A DNA stretch of 64,000 nt. Source: Glaciecola sp049650345 (lineage in GTDB: Bacteria > Pseudomonadota > Gammaproteobacteria > Enterobacterales > Alteromonadaceae). The stretch's first letter is position 1. Every line of letters begins with the position of its first letter. Positions 63,340 through 64,000 of the stretch are shown piece after piece. The stretch is from the NCBI GenBank assembly GCA_049650345.1, contig JBARZY010000128.1, positions 1 to 64,000 of the forward strand, read 5' to 3'. Below the pieces are notes generated by a model that was not told the origin of the DNA, did no database searches, and saw nothing but the letters and a program-made list of their open reading frames with translations. Both the position numbers and the translations under genes were made by a program.

Positions 63340-64000
63340 TTATAATGCATCTAAAATTTCCTGCGCACCTTGGTCAAGTAGATTATTCGCAATACTTTCA
63401 CCAAGCTGTTCTGCCGCCGCAATATTGCTTACTTCGCAGCTAATACGGTTGCTTGCGTGCAATACCTTTTCGCCGTTAGGAGCCGCGACTAATGCTCTCA
63501 AATGTAGCGAGTTGTCGTTGTACTCTGCAAAGCTGCCTATGGGCACTTGGCACCCACCTTGCAATTTTGCATTCATGGCACGTTCACTTAGCACGCGCAG
63601 TGCCGTAATCGGATGGTTAAGTTGCTGAAGCATTTCAATTAATACCGTATCGTCGTTGCGACACTCAATGCCCACAGCTCCTTGTCCTACTGCCGGTAAA
63701 CATTGCTCAGGGTCAAGTTGTGCACGAATTCGTTGCTGCATGTTTAATCGAATAAGCCCCGCTGAGGCTAAGATAATCGCATCGTACTCACCGTCATCTA
63801 ATTTTTGTAATCGAGTATTCACGTTTCCACGCAAGTCTTTTATGCGTAAATCAGGGCGGAGTTTTTTTAGTTGAGCCTGCCTACGCAAGCTTGACGTGCC
63901 CACAACAGCACCCTGCGGCAAGCTATCGAATGAACTATATACATTGGATACAAAGGCGTCGTACGGATTTTCGCGCTCGCAAATGCAGTGCAAACCAAAG
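63340..64000 (-). CDS. hemC: Porphobilinogen deaminase, N-terminus outside window
   Basis: About 220 C-terminal residues are visible; the frame stays open at the right edge and roughly 90 N-terminal residues are missing. VVGTSSLRRQAQLKKLRPDLRIKDLRGNVNTRL and YDAIILASAGLIRL are signature blocks. The dipyrromethane-cofactor cysteine is in LQGGCQVPIG. It polymerises four porphobilinogens into hydroxymethylbilane. First gene of the minus-strand hem operon. Confidence 0.95.
   Translation of the reverse strand, partial: FGLHCICERENPYDAFVSNVYSSFDSLPQGAVVGTSSLRRQAQLKKLRPDLRIKDLRGNVNTRLQKLDDGEYDAIILASAGLIRLNMQQRIRAQLDPEQCLPAVGQGAVGIECRNDDTVLIEMLQQLNHPITALRVLSERAMNAKLQGGCQVPIGSFAEYNDNSLHLRALVAAPNGEKVLHASNRISCEVSNIAAAEQLGESIANNLLDQGAQEILDAL

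Overview
The window looks like chromosomal DNA of a marine, polymer-degrading gammaproteobacterium, most likely an Alteromonadales member (Alteromonadaceae-like). This rests on the hemC-hemD-hemX-hemY order, the AcnD/PrpF version of the methylcitrate cycle under a GntR regulator, a TonB-dependent receptor linked to flavin-dependent halogenase-like genes and a LacI regulator, a GlyGly-CTERM surface protein, and several S9 peptidases. Base composition looks moderate (mid-40s % GC by eye). I saw no phage, insertion sequence, CRISPR array, tRNA or rRNA.

Layout. (1) 1-7443: carbohydrate-type uptake locus. A TonB-dependent receptor and a halogenase-like gene (cut by the window edge) run left; a LacI regulator, a second halogenase-like gene and a KDPGal/KDPG aldolase run right. 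Three identical 14-bp palindromes lie between. (2) 7491-16226: thiolase, a solute-binding-protein/hybrid-kinase pair, M14 peptidase, cytidine deaminase, S9 peptidase and methylglyoxal synthase. (3) 16223-22840 (minus): cyanophycin locus with isoaspartyl dipeptidase, cyanophycinase, cyanophycin synthetase and an unusual Mur-ligase-only paralogue without an ATP-grasp domain. (4) 22995-31433: dGTPase, an outer-membrane barrel-like protein, O-acetylhomoserine sulfhydrylase-type enzyme, ribosomal oxygenase, an alpha/beta hydrolase broken by one in-frame stop, and a sigma/anti-sigma-like/periplasmic coiled-coil trio. (5) 31987-37044: a 1685-residue surface protein with 17 tandem 35-residue Asp-rich units and a GlyGly-CTERM tail. 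(6) 37155-46756: propionate catabolism (prpE, then prpR-prpB-prpC-acnD-prpF), with TTGTCGACAA boxes at prpR and a repeat-containing lipoprotein between. (7) 46758-56171: two VOC proteins, S9 peptidase, two exported EEP-domain proteins, LysR regulator, isochorismatase-like hydrolase and the wall-recycling genes nagZ and anmK. (8) 56351-60199: PhnD-like binding protein, histidine kinase and response regulator with a degenerate HD-GYP domain. (9) 60200-64000 (minus): hemC (5' end cut off)-hemD-hemX-hemY.

Functional themes. Nutrient capture (TonB receptor, exported peptidases and EEP proteins) is joined to carbon and nitrogen handling (KDPGal aldolase, thiolase, methylcitrate cycle, cyanophycin storage and mobilisation). 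Two separate loci pair an orphan periplasmic binding protein with a sensor kinase and no ABC transporter, which suggests that the binding proteins serve as ligand sensors. The strongest candidates for undescribed biology are the Mur-ligase-only partner of cyanophycin synthetase, the halogenase-like pair in the LacI/TonB locus, the sigma/anti-sigma-like/coiled-coil trio, and the kinase pathway ending in a degenerate HD-GYP output.
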